From Planctomycetaceae bacterium (GTDB lineage: Bacteria; Planctomycetota; Planctomycetia; Pirellulales; Thermoguttaceae), in the NCBI GenBank assembly GCA_012719125.1, contig JAAYAY010000290.1, positions 1 through 64,000 of the forward strand: 64,000 bases of DNA. The letters are read 5' to 3'. This document shows positions 33,906-43,700 of the stretch, piece after piece. The translations under genes and the position numbers were made by a program. Each line of letters opens with the position of its first letter. Position 1 is the stretch's first letter. The notes below the pieces were generated by a model. It worked only from the letters and a program-made list of their open reading frames with translations. It did no database searches and was not told the DNA's origin.

Positions 33906-35981
33906 ATGAGCATCTATCTGAGCAACGAAGACCGCAAGGCCGTTCTTGCTGCGAAAGAAAGGGGCGATCTGTTCGTCAATCGCTTCTGGACGGCATTGAT
34001 GTCGCGGACCCAACGCCGAGCCGCGTCGCCGGGGCTCTATGACACGGGCGAAGACGCCGAGTGGTGGTACCCGGCCGCCGAGTATCTTTCCGATGCGGCC
34101 ATGGCCTATGCGCTGCAGCCTTCCGAGGTTCTGGCCGCATGGTTGCGCGACGTGACCTTGTCGATCGCCCGGCGCCCCGAATCGGACTGGGTGGGCCCCT
34201 GGTATCGCGATCACGACACGCAACCCGCCATTGGGCACCTGGAGACGGCCCATCTGTGCTGGGGACTGGCCGCGGCGATCGATCTGGCAGGCGACGTCCT
34301 TACAGACGGCGAACGTGAAGAGACTCTCCAAGCGCTGGCCGACAAGGGGCTGGTTCTCTGCCGGCGCTGGCTCCAACGCAACTCGCACCTGGCCAATTGG
34401 CGATCGGTGCTGGTTGCCGGGTTGGCCGCGGCGGCGGCCGTGACCGGCGATCGGGAATCGCTCGAATATGCGACCGAGGAGACCCTGATCGGCGCCCAGG
34501 CCTACCAGCCGGACGGGAGCTATGCCGAGTCGCTCCAGTACTCGAACTACCTGGCATTTGCCCTGATGACGTCGTATGAGTCGATCACCGGCGCGGCGCC
34601 GGAGTTGAAACCGGCCGGCCCGGATGTTCAAGCGAAGTTAATGCCTTGGTACGCCCAGAGCATGTTGTACGCCCGTCCGCTGGCTGGTTGGGATGCGTCG
34701 CCCCGTGCGCGGGCGGTGAATTTTAACGACTGCGGCGCGAGCTTCCGCCCATCGGGCGACGTGCTGCTGCAGGTGGCGGTTCGCTGTCGCGAGTCGATGC
34801 CCACCGAGGCCGGGCTTGCCCGCTGGCTCTTCGACAAGTTCTACGCTCCGGTTCCGGCTCAGAAGCCGCACAACGTGGCCACCTTCGGCCTCCGCAACGA
34901 CTGGGGGTTCCTGACTCTGCGTTTCCTCACCCAGGCGGCATCGCCGCTTTCGCCCGCAGAAGCCGATCTGCCGCTCGTGAAGCGGTTCTCGAACGGGAAC
35001 ATCTTCGTTCGCGACCGCTGGGAAGGAAAGACCGTGCTGGCCGTTCAGGGCGGCAGTGAACCGCTCTACGGGCCGGGACATTTGCACGGCGACTTGAACA
35101 GCTTCATCCTTGCACACAACGATCAGCGTCTGCTCGCCGATTCGGGGCACAACTGCTACCGAAACCTCATCCACGGGCTGGAGAGTGCCAGCCAGACGCA
35201 CAACACGTGCACGTTTCTGCTCGACCAGGACGCGCTCGGCCTCCAGGAGGATCTGGCGAAGTCGACGTTGCTGGAGCAGCCCAACGTCGCATCACGCCGC
35301 ACAATCACCAAGGGGCAGGTCAGCGATCCGGTCGCGCCGCGAGGACGGTTGGTTCTCTTGGATCGTATAGGGGAAGTGACGGCGGTTGCGTCGGAGGCGG
35401 CGGCCCTGTACGGTGGGCCGATCGAGGAGTTCACGCGTGTATGGCTTCAGGCCGGACCGAACGCACTGTTCGTAGTCGACCGAATTCGAGCCTCGCAGCC
35501 CGTGCGAACGATTTGGAACTGGCTCATGAACAACCGGGACGGGCAGTCGGAGTTCGACGTCCGCGACGCTCGAACGATCACCATGCGCCGGGGCCTGGCC
35601 GGCCTGACCCTGGCCCACGGTTCAGACGGGCGACTGAGCGGGCCGGTTTACGCTTTCATGCACGACGCCTACCACCCGGAACCGAACCGGCAAGGAGAGG
35701 GCCGGTCCGGGAGCGGGATGATCTATCGCTGGATCGAGCCGGAACCGCGCCGCACGCGAGTCGTGGTCCACGCCGTGGCCGTCGACGACTTCGGGTTGAT
35801 TGATCGGTGGACGGCGGATCGAGAGAATGGAACCTACCGCCTCGCCTGCCACAATCAGTGCTGGAGTTTGACGTTCTCGAAGGAGAACACGCTCGATCTG
35901 GCCTTGCACGACGAGTTTGCCGGCTCGTCGTGGCGATTGTTCGAGGACTCAGGTGAATTCCGATTCGTTAAGGACAATTAG
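33906..35981 (+). CDS. Heparinase II/III-like polysaccharide lyase
   Basis: 691 residues. An N-terminal alpha/alpha toroid (about 1-370: PDGSYAESLQYSNYLAFALM) is followed by a beta-sandwich half starting with LYGPGHLHGDLNSFILAHND, the heparinase II/III hallmark (His and Asn near the cleft), and DSGHNCYRN. The family eliminates uronic-acid-containing polysaccharides (heparan, alginate, related glycans). No signal peptide is evident at ATG 33906, so the substrate may be an imported oligosaccharide. In-frame sequence upstream is the inverted repeat and is not part of the protein. It lies in the IclR-side operon, 11 nt before the next gene. Confidence 0.82.
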   Translation: MSIYLSNEDRKAVLAAKERGDLFVNRFWTALMSRTQRRAASPGLYDTGEDAEWWYPAAEYLSDAAMAYALQPSEVLAAWLRDVTLSIARRPESDWVGPWYRDHDTQPAIGHLETAHLCWGLAAAIDLAGDVLTDGEREETLQALADKGLVLCRRWLQRNSHLANWRSVLVAGLAAAAAVTGDRESLEYATEETLIGAQAYQPDGSYAESLQYSNYLAFALMTSYESITGAAPELKPAGPDVQAKLMPWYAQSMLYARPLAGWDASPRARAVNFNDCGASFRPSGDVLLQVAVRCRESMPTEAGLARWLFDKFYAPVPAQKPHNVATFGLRNDWGFLTLRFLTQAASPLSPAEADLPLVKRFSNGNIFVRDRWEGKTVLAVQGGSEPLYGPGHLHGDLNSFILAHNDQRLLADSGHNCYRNLIHGLESASQTHNTCTFLLDQDALGLQEDLAKSTLLEQPNVASRRTITKGQVSDPVAPRGRLVLLDRIGEVTAVASEAAALYGGPIEEFTRVWLQAGPNALFVVDRIRASQPVRTIWNWLMNNRDGQSEFDVRDARTITMRRGLAGLTLAHGSDGRLSGPVYAFMHDAYHPEPNRQGEGRSGSGMIYRWIEPEPRRTRVVVHAVAVDDFGLIDRWTADRENGTYRLACHNQCWSLTFSKENTLDLALHDEFAGSSWRLFEDSGEFRFVKDN

Positions 35982-35992
35982 GAATCCTGCCT

Positions 35993-37159
35993 ATGACTGC
36001 CCCCATGTTTGATCTGGCCACTCCGGGATACGAGCGAGTGCAGGCGACTGCCCTGCGATTTGTCGAGGCGATGCGGCTCGGCGATCGCCTGTGGCAGTAT
36101 CGCAAGGAGTCCGGGGGTGCCGAGAGCTTCTACGGTTCTTACCACGGGCTGCACATCCTCGATATGTTCGGAGCCCTCGATGCCCTGTCCGACGCTGATC
36201 GCGACGCCTGGGCCGACTACATCTCGAAGGATCAATCCGAAGACGGCGCGTTCCGGGCGGGCGCCCGGCAGGGCGCCGTCGGAACCGGTGTCGATTCAAT
36301 GGAGCCTGACTGGCACTACACGCGGGGGCACCTGTGGGCGCTTCGCATTCTCGATCGGCCCCCGCGATATCCGTTGCGATTCCTGGAACCGCTGCTCGAC
36401 GCGGGGGCCCTGCGCCGCTGGGTCAAGAAGTACGATTGGGGCAACTCCTGGGCGGCCGCCAACCAGGTCCTGGCCTGTGCCACCGCCCTGATGGCCGCCC
36501 GCGACTGGTTCGACGTTGCCGACGTCGATTCGATCATGGAGGAGGGGATGTTCCCCGCCTTGGAGGAACTGATCGACGAGGGCACGGGCTTCTGGGGCAC
36601 CCAGTTCGGGGCCGACTTGCCGAACGGCCTATTCGGAACGATTCATGTCACGCCGATCTACTTCGCCCAGGGCTGGCCGCTGCGGGCATTGGAACGCAAT
36701 CTCGATTCCACGCTGGCCTGCCAGTTGGACGATGGTTCGTTCTGGCCGGGCGGTTCCGACTGCCCCGACTTCGACGGCGCCTACATGATGGCGAACCTCG
36801 GCGAGTTGACGGACTATCGCCGCGAAGACCTTCATCAGGCGGCCCGGCGCTACCTGGAACATGCCTTGATGCACGAGTCGGCCGATGGTTGCGGCTGGCT
36901 TTTGCACCGCCGCGACAGCGGACCGGAACAGTGGAAATCACGCCCGCACTGGATCTGGAAGCCCGGCGAGTCGGCGGTGACCGCAGAATATCGTGATGAA
37001 GATCCGGGCCGAACCCACATCATGCTCGGCTCGTGGTTCTATCCGTTGTCGATCGCCCTGATCGCACATCTCTTGCGCGACACGGGCTACGAGGGCCCCT
37101 ACCGGCTCAATCCGATGTCGCTGCACGAGTGCAATGTTTTTTCATGGGATTACGAATGA
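35993..37159 (+). CDS. Alpha/alpha-barrel-like protein, unknown function
   Basis: 388 residues, no signal peptide. Repeated short helices with conserved aromatic and acidic positions (HGLHILDMFGALDALS, YTRGHLWALRIL, SWAAANQVLACATALM, WPLRALERNLDSTLACQLDD) suggest a terpenoid-cyclase/prenyltransferase-like toroid, as in several sugar lyases and isomerases. No catalytic motif is clear. It sits 11 nt after the heparinase-like gene and its stop overlaps the VOC gene start (ATGA), so it belongs to the operon. An unsaturated-glucuronyl hydrolase-like or epimerase-like role is possible but not shown. Confidence 0.55.
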   Translation: MTAPMFDLATPGYERVQATALRFVEAMRLGDRLWQYRKESGGAESFYGSYHGLHILDMFGALDALSDADRDAWADYISKDQSEDGAFRAGARQGAVGTGVDSMEPDWHYTRGHLWALRILDRPPRYPLRFLEPLLDAGALRRWVKKYDWGNSWAAANQVLACATALMAARDWFDVADVDSIMEEGMFPALEELIDEGTGFWGTQFGADLPNGLFGTIHVTPIYFAQGWPLRALERNLDSTLACQLDDGSFWPGGSDCPDFDGAYMMANLGELTDYRREDLHQAARRYLEHALMHESADGCGWLLHRRDSGPEQWKSRPHWIWKPGESAVTAEYRDEDPGRTHIMLGSWFYPLSIALIAHLLRDTGYEGPYRLNPMSLHECNVFSWDYE

Positions 37160-37557
37160 CTGCAGAAACCGACGTAAAGGTGTTATTGGGGATCGACCAC
37201 CCGGCCATAGCCGCCGAGGACGTTGATGCCTTGTCCGAGTGGTACGTGGAAACGCTCGGCTACGAGAAGGTGTTCCGGCACGATAAGCCCGTCTGGCTGC
37301 TCCGCGCCGCGGACGGCACGCTGCTAGAGGTCATGCCGCGCGACGACACGCCCCGCCCTGAGCGGACGACCTGGACGCCCGGCTGGTCGCATATTGCCAT
37401 CCGCGTGAGCAACTTCGAGCAGGCCCAGGCCCATTTGGATCAGAAGGGCGTGCAGTGGACGGGGGCCGAGATGAACGCCATCGGCGGCGGCCGGGTGCGG
37501 AACTTCGTCGATCCGGAAGGGAATATGCTGCAGATTCTCGAACGACCTACCACGTAA
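37156..37557 (+). CDS. VOC-family (glyoxalase-like) protein
   Basis: 133 residues. Two beta-alpha-beta3 units: GIDHPAIAAEDVDALSEWYV with a metal-type His, LLEVMPRDD, then HIAIRVSNFEQAQAHL and the closing NFVDPEGNMLQILERP. VOC enzymes are metal-dependent isomerases, lyases or dioxygenases acting on small carbonyl compounds. The start at ATG 37156 overlaps the previous stop; ATG 37144 is also in frame. A role in a sugar-derived dicarbonyl or keto-acid step fits the operon. Confidence 0.82.
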   Translation: MTAETDVKVLLGIDHPAIAAEDVDALSEWYVETLGYEKVFRHDKPVWLLRAADGTLLEVMPRDDTPRPERTTWTPGWSHIAIRVSNFEQAQAHLDQKGVQWTGAEMNAIGGGRVRNFVDPEGNMLQILERPTT

Positions 37558-37572
37558 AAGGAGGCCCTGAAC

Positions 37573-39087
37573 ATGAGGACGTCACCGATACGAACGATCC
37601 TGGCGATGAGCTTGTGCCTAGGCGTCGCTGCATCTTGTTTGACGAGCCGTGTTTTTGCGGAACCGTCCGTGCCGCCGGGACATTTCGACGTCCGCAATTT
37701 CGGAGCGGCGGGCGACGGGGTGACGCTCGACACGAAAGCTATCCAGAAAGCCATCGACACCTGTGCCGAGGCGGGTGGCGGAAAGGTCTGTCTCCAGGGC
37801 GGCACGTTTCTGTCGGGCACCCTAAGGCTAAAGAGCAACGTCACGCTCCACGTTGAGGCCGGCGCGACCCTGCTCGGCAGCACCAACATCGAAGACTACC
37901 CCGATATCACGCCCGAGATCATCTACCTCTACCGGGCCCGCTTCACCAAGTACCTGATCTACGCGGAGCATGCGGAGAACATCGGCCTATCCGGCCGGGG
38001 CGTGATCAGCGGCCAGGGGACACATTTTCCCGCCCAGCCTGGGGACGACAAGGGGCGGCCGTACATTCTGCGGTTCAGTGAGTGCAGCAACGTGCGGGTC
38101 GAGAACCTTACCTTTCTGGACTCGGCCCGTTGGCTGTCGCACTATCTCGCTTGCGACAACGTGACGATCAGCGGGATCACGATTCGCGCCAAGATCCGGG
38201 AGAACCGAGACGGGATCGACGTGGACAGTTGCCAGGACGTGCGGATCTCCGATTGCCGGATCGACACGGGCGACGACGTCATCGTGCTCAAGGCCACGAC
38301 GGATCGCCCCTGCCGCCGCGTGACGATCACCAACTGCGTTCTCAGCAGCATGGCGAGCGCCGTCAAGATGGGAACCGAATCGAACGGCGGCTTCGAGGAT
38401 ATCGCCGTCACCAACTGCGTGATCCACGACACGGGCTACAGCGGGATTGCCGTCGAGATGGTCGACGGCGGCGAGTTGAATCGCGTGACGATTTCGAACA
38501 TCACCATGCGAGACGTCAAAGCACCGATCTTCATACGCCTGGGCAACCGGGCTCGGCCCATTCCCGAACTGCCGCCACCCGGTATGGGGTCGCTGCGCAA
38601 TGTGATCATCAGCGACGTTCAGGCGACGGGAGCCGACACGATGGGGTGCTCGATCACGGGTATTCCCGGCTTCCCCGTCGAGAATGTCACGCTCGACAAC
38701 ATACGCATCGAGTCCACGGGGGGCGGCACGCTCGAGGATGCACAACGGGAAATTCCCGAGAAGATTGAAGCGTATCCTTCGGGCAAGATGTTCGGCACGC
38801 TGCCGGCCTACGGTTTCTTCTGCCGCCACGCCACGAATCTCAGGTTGCACAACATCGACCTGTCGTTCGAGGAGGAAGATCAGAGGCCGGCAATTATTTG
38901 CGACGACGTCCAGGATCTGGACATCTTCGGCCTGAGAACAGAAGTCGTGCCGGCGGCCGCAAGCGTCCTCCGTTTCCGCAACGTGCAGGGCGCGCTGATT
39001 CACGGTTACCGATCTGCGTTGGATCCCAAGGACTTTCTGAAACTCGAAGGCGACACCTGCCGCGACATCGAAGTGAGAGATCGTTAG
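37573..39087 (+). CDS. Secreted GH28-family glycosidase
   Basis: 504 residues. The signal peptide ends near residue 29 (TSRVFA). A right-handed beta-helix follows. GH28 acids are present in ENRDGIDVDS (about residues 213-222) and DTGDDVIVLK. The usual G-H-G segment is replaced by SSMASAVKMGTES, and the late R-I-K motif is not seen, as in divergent polygalacturonase-like subgroups. Known GH28 enzymes hydrolyse galacturonan or rhamnogalacturonan. A strong AAAGGAGG lies before ATG 37573. It is the first clearly exported enzyme of the operon. Substrate may not be pectin, given the missing residues. Confidence 0.85.
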   Translation: MRTSPIRTILAMSLCLGVAASCLTSRVFAEPSVPPGHFDVRNFGAAGDGVTLDTKAIQKAIDTCAEAGGGKVCLQGGTFLSGTLRLKSNVTLHVEAGATLLGSTNIEDYPDITPEIIYLYRARFTKYLIYAEHAENIGLSGRGVISGQGTHFPAQPGDDKGRPYILRFSECSNVRVENLTFLDSARWLSHYLACDNVTISGITIRAKIRENRDGIDVDSCQDVRISDCRIDTGDDVIVLKATTDRPCRRVTITNCVLSSMASAVKMGTESNGGFEDIAVTNCVIHDTGYSGIAVEMVDGGELNRVTISNITMRDVKAPIFIRLGNRARPIPELPPPGMGSLRNVIISDVQATGADTMGCSITGIPGFPVENVTLDNIRIESTGGGTLEDAQREIPEKIEAYPSGKMFGTLPAYGFFCRHATNLRLHNIDLSFEEEDQRPAIICDDVQDLDIFGLRTEVVPAAASVLRFRNVQGALIHGYRSALDPKDFLKLEGDTCRDIEVRDR

Positions 39088-39203
39088 CCAGGCAGGGCCC
39101 GGGCGCCGCGCGGCCCTGAGCATTCAATTGATGTTCTTTTTCAGATGCCCGTGCGGCACCCGGGGACCGCATGACATCAGAACCGCAACAGGGAGACCAC
39201 ACG

Positions 39204-40700
39204 ATGAAACGCAATCAAGCTTGGCAATCCTTCCTTCTGACCGTCGGCTGCGCGATCGGCCTGCTCGGTTTGAACGGTCACTGCAGTGCCGTGGAGCCCG
39301 GTGCGGGCTACACCCTGCTCGGCAAGATCAAGCCCCGCCACGCCCGGGATATTGAATCCTCGAACTGGGCGGTCGGCGCCGAAACGATGGGCCGCGACTA
39401 CACCCTCTACGCCAACTGGCGCAACTACCTCGGTCCCCTCGGGGCCAAGCGCGCCCGCATCCAGTCCGGCTGGGCCAAGACCGAGAGCGAGAAGGGCAAA
39501 TACGACTGGGCCTGGCTCGATGCCATCATTCCCGATATGGCTGCCCAGGGCGTGGAACCATGGGTCTGCATTTGCTACGGCAATCCGATTTATGAAGGCG
39601 GGGGCGGCACGGGCCTGTCCGGCGGACTTCCCACGTCTCCTGAAGCCCTGGCCGCATGGGATACCTACGTCGGCGTCCTGGTCGATCGCTACAAGCAACA
39701 TGTCAAACTGTGGGAGATCTGGAACGAACCTACAGCCCGAAACAACGGCTCGCAGCTCTACGCCGAGTTTGCCGCCCGCACCGCCCAGGTCGTTCGCGAC
39801 CACCAGCCTGAAGCTCGTTTCATGTATGCCGCCGGCGGCTCCTTCGACAACAAGTTCGTCGGGGAAATGTTGGCTTGGCTCCGCGACAACGACAAGCTGT
39901 CTCTCTGTAACCAGATCGTCTACCATCCCTACTCGTACAACCCCGACGACAGCTATGAGAAGGTTGCCGAGTTGCGGGAGATCGTCGCCTCGTTTTCCCC
40001 GAATATCATCATCCGTCAGAATGAGAACGGCGTACCTTCTCGCGGCGGCTCCTTCGGCGCCCTGTCGAAGTACGACTGGACCGAACTGCGGCAGGCCAAG
40101 TGGGCCACCCGGCGTCTGCTGGGTGATCTGGGACGCGACATCCCTTCGTCCTACTTCTCTATCTGCGACATGGCCTACCTCGTCCCCAAGGGGCAACGCC
40201 GCGATTCCGATTGGCGCCAGGACCGCAGCGAACTCGAGATCCTCATCAACTCCAAAGGCCTTCTCGAGATCTTCCCCGACCGCACGATCCATCACGCCAA
40301 GCAGTCGTACCATGCCGTGCAACATATCACGGCGGTGTTCGACAACACGGTTCAGCGGGTCAAGGATTTCGAGGCCACGCTCAACGGCGGCTCGGAAGAC
40401 TCCAAGTACTCGATCTTCGGCTACCGTTCGACGAAGGGCGGGCAACTCATCACGTTGTGGCGCAGCAGCAATCGGCCCGGTGAACGCCCTGAATTCGAGG
40501 GTCTTGAATTGACCGTAGCGAAAGGCTCGTTCGAGGACCCGATTTGGATCGACCTGGTTTCCGGAGAAGTCTACGATATCGACGACGCAACCTGGAAGTC
40601 GCAAGGTGAAGGCTGCGTGTTTCAACGCCTGCCGGTCTACGACGCCGTTGTCGTCCTTGCCGAACGCTCGGCCATTGGCGACCTGCTGCCGAGCGATTGA
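39204..40700 (+). CDS. Secreted clan-A glycosidase (GH39-like), single-domain twin
   Basis: 498 residues. A signal peptide (TVGCAIGLLGLNGHCSA) and a TIM-barrel glycosidase. The acid/base Glu is E175 in WEIWNEP and the nucleophile candidate is E274 in IIIRQNENG. The family assignment is GH39/GH5-like clan A by motif only. It is about two-thirds identical by eye to the N-terminal half of the next gene (GRDYTLYANWRNYLGPLG against DRDYTVYANWKQYLGPLG), so the two arose by duplication. GGGAG lies before ATG 39204. It is likely an exo- or endo-acting hydrolase on a xylan- or arabinan-like chain. Confidence 0.8.
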   Translation: MKRNQAWQSFLLTVGCAIGLLGLNGHCSAVEPGAGYTLLGKIKPRHARDIESSNWAVGAETMGRDYTLYANWRNYLGPLGAKRARIQSGWAKTESEKGKYDWAWLDAIIPDMAAQGVEPWVCICYGNPIYEGGGGTGLSGGLPTSPEALAAWDTYVGVLVDRYKQHVKLWEIWNEPTARNNGSQLYAEFAARTAQVVRDHQPEARFMYAAGGSFDNKFVGEMLAWLRDNDKLSLCNQIVYHPYSYNPDDSYEKVAELREIVASFSPNIIIRQNENGVPSRGGSFGALSKYDWTELRQAKWATRRLLGDLGRDIPSSYFSICDMAYLVPKGQRRDSDWRQDRSELEILINSKGLLEIFPDRTIHHAKQSYHAVQHITAVFDNTVQRVKDFEATLNGGSEDSKYSIFGYRSTKGGQLITLWRSSNRPGERPEFEGLELTVAKGSFEDPIWIDLVSGEVYDIDDATWKSQGEGCVFQRLPVYDAVVVLAERSAIGDLLPSD

Positions 40701-40750
40701 TGGCTTGGCACTGACGACACCTGGAACCGCCACAATGAGGAGATCGTGAA

Positions 40751-43700
40751 ATGACGACCTTTGGACGAACGCCCTCGAGACTGCACCTTGTTTCGCGGCA
40801 AACAACGGTCATTGTGGCTGCGATTCTGCTGTTTTCGTGCCCGGCGGAAGGGCAAGACTGCGAGCGTGCATCTGCATCGCCCGGCGAAGGTTACACCTGG
40901 ATCGGCACGATCCAGCCGCGGCATGCGCGCGAGATCAAGGCGTCAAACTGGTCGGTCGGTGCGGAGACGATGGACCGGGACTACACGGTCTACGCGAACT
41001 GGAAACAGTATCTGGGACCCTTGGGTGTCAAGAAAGCTCGGATTCAGTCGGGCTGGGCCAAAACGGAGAAGGAGCCGGGCAAGTACGACTTTGCCTGGTT
41101 CGATGAGATTGTCGACGACATGGTCAGCCAGGGCGTCGAGCCCTGGATCTGCCTCTGTTACGACAACCCGCTCTACCCCCACTATCCCAAGACCGAGCAG
41201 CTTGACTCTCCCGAAGCTCAAACGGATGCCAAAGCCTGGGAGCGTTACGTCGCGGCCGTGGTGAACCGCTACAAAGCTCATGTGGACGAATGGGAGGTCT
41301 GGAACGAGGCCGAGCTTTCACTGAAAGTACCCAACTACGTGGAGGTCTACGCAGACCTGTTGGTTCGCACCGCCACCGTGGTTCGTCGCGAACAGCCCCA
41401 AGGCCAGGTAATCGGTTTCGCCTCCTCGGGAACCGGCTCGCGAGAAGACTGGGTCAAACTGGTTTTGGAAGGCGTCAAGCAGCGCGGGGCGATCGACCTG
41501 ATCGACCAGGTGAGCTATCATCCCTATTCCTACAACCCCGACAGTGCCTATCGCAACGTGGGGAAGCTGCGTGCGCGCGTCGGGGCTTTTTCCGACAAGC
41601 TCACGATCCGGCAGGGCGAGAACGGAGCCCCGTCCCGCGGCGGCTCTTACGGCGCCATTGCCAAGTACGACTGGAACGAAGAGCGGCAGGCGAAATGGGC
41701 GCTGCGCCGTTTGCTGGGCGACCTGGGACGCGACATCCCATCGTCCTACTTCTCCATCTGCGATATGCGGTATCCGAGCCGGACGAACACGAAGGGACTC
41801 CTGGCGATCAACGACGACAAGACCGTGCATCATGTCAAGACGGCTTACAGCGCCATTCAGAATCTCACCGCCCTGTTCGACGACTCACTGGGCCGGATCA
41901 CCGATCTGGATGCTCGATTGGAGGGCGATCTCACAGCGGACCAGTGCGCCATCTTTGGCTATCGTGCCGCTGACGGCCTTCCCCTGGTCGCTCTGTGGCG
42001 CAGCACGAGTAACCCGGGTGCTCACCCGGATATCGCGCAGGTGCGTCTTTCCGTGAAGGCCGTGCAGTTCAACGATCCGGTTTGGGCCGATCTGTTGACC
42101 GGCCGAGTGTACGAGATGAAGGCAGGCCTGTTCGAGACGACTGCGGAGGGCACCGTATTCAAGAACCTGCCCGTCTACGATTCACCGATTGTTGTTGCCG
42201 AGCGAAACTGGATGACTCCGCATATTCGTCCCCTGGAAGCCGGCCGAAATGAAGCGCCCGGGTTGACTCTCACTGGAAGCGTTGCGATCGCTAATACCGC
42301 AGGTTATGCCAGCGCCGGTTTGGCCGCGGCCGACCTGGCATCCGACCTGGAAAAGGTCCTCGGGAAACCTGCCAGGACGGTCCCTGCCGATCAGGCACAG
42401 ATTGTCATCTCCCTGGACGAAAGCATCCACGAACCGGAAGGTTTTCGCATCGAGACGGACGCCGAGAAAGTGAGGATTTGCGGCGCGGACGAACTGGGCG
42501 TCATCTATGGGATCTATCGTTTCTCTCACCAATACCTGGGCGTGGATCCGTATTGGTACTTCAAGGACTTGCTGCCCGAACCGCGTGAAGCGGTGGTGGT
42601 CCCATGCGGCGTGGTTCGCTCAAAGAAGCCGACGTTCCACTACCGCGGTTGGTTCGTCAACGACGAAGACCTGTTGACCGAGTGGAAGAACGGCGGCGGA
42701 ACGCGGTTCATCGATTATCCCTTCTATCACCAGGTTACCCACCTCGACGTGATCGATCGGGTGTTCGAGGCCCTGCTGCGAGCGGGCGGCAACCTGGTCA
42801 TTCCCGCCTCGTTCGTCGACGTGATGAACGAGCCCGAGGCACGATTGGTTCAGCGGGCGGCCCAGCGAGGGCTTTACGTGACGCAGCACCACATCGAGCC
42901 GCTGGGAGTCAGCCACTACGGCTTTGAGAACTACTGGAAAGCGAAGGGGAAGGAATACGCCTTTGCCTACGGTTCCCAACCCGACCAGGTGAGAGAAGTC
43001 TGGCGGGCCTTTGCCCAGAAGTGGTATGACCTGATCGGCGACAAGGTCGTCTGGCAATTGGGTCTCCGCGGCAAGGGCGATCGGGCCATCTGGCTCAGCG
43101 ACAAGTCGGTCGACCAGGCTCAGGCGGGCAGGATGATCTCGCGGGCGATTGACGAACAGTGGGAAATCGTGCAGTCGGTCGACCCGCGTCCGATGCCTCC
43201 TGCGACCACGACGTTGTGGCATGAGGGTTCCCAGTTGATGAGCCAGGGGGCGCTGCGTTTTCCCGACGGGATCACGATCGTCTTCGCCGACGAAGGTCCC
43301 TCACAGACGATGCAGGAAGACTTCGACACGACGCCGCGCAGCGCCGATCGTCGTTACGGCGTCTACTACCACATCGGTTTCTGGAGCACCGGGCCTCATC
43401 TCTTGCAGGGATCGAAGCCTTGCCGGATTCGCACTGAATTCGACACGATCATCGCCAAGGGCGATACCAAGTACGCCATCATCAACGTGTGCAATGTCCG
43501 TGAGCACGTTCTCGGCATCCAGGCGGCCACCGAGATCATGAACGATCGTGGGTCGTGGTCGGAACCGGAATTCTGGAACCGCTTCGCGCCGCCGGTTCTG
43601 CACGGCGACTATGAGGAGTTGCTGGCGAATCTGGTTCCGATCGACGACAAACGGATGATGCAGGACGGTGCCTTGTTCGCATCCGCAAGACGGATGCTGG

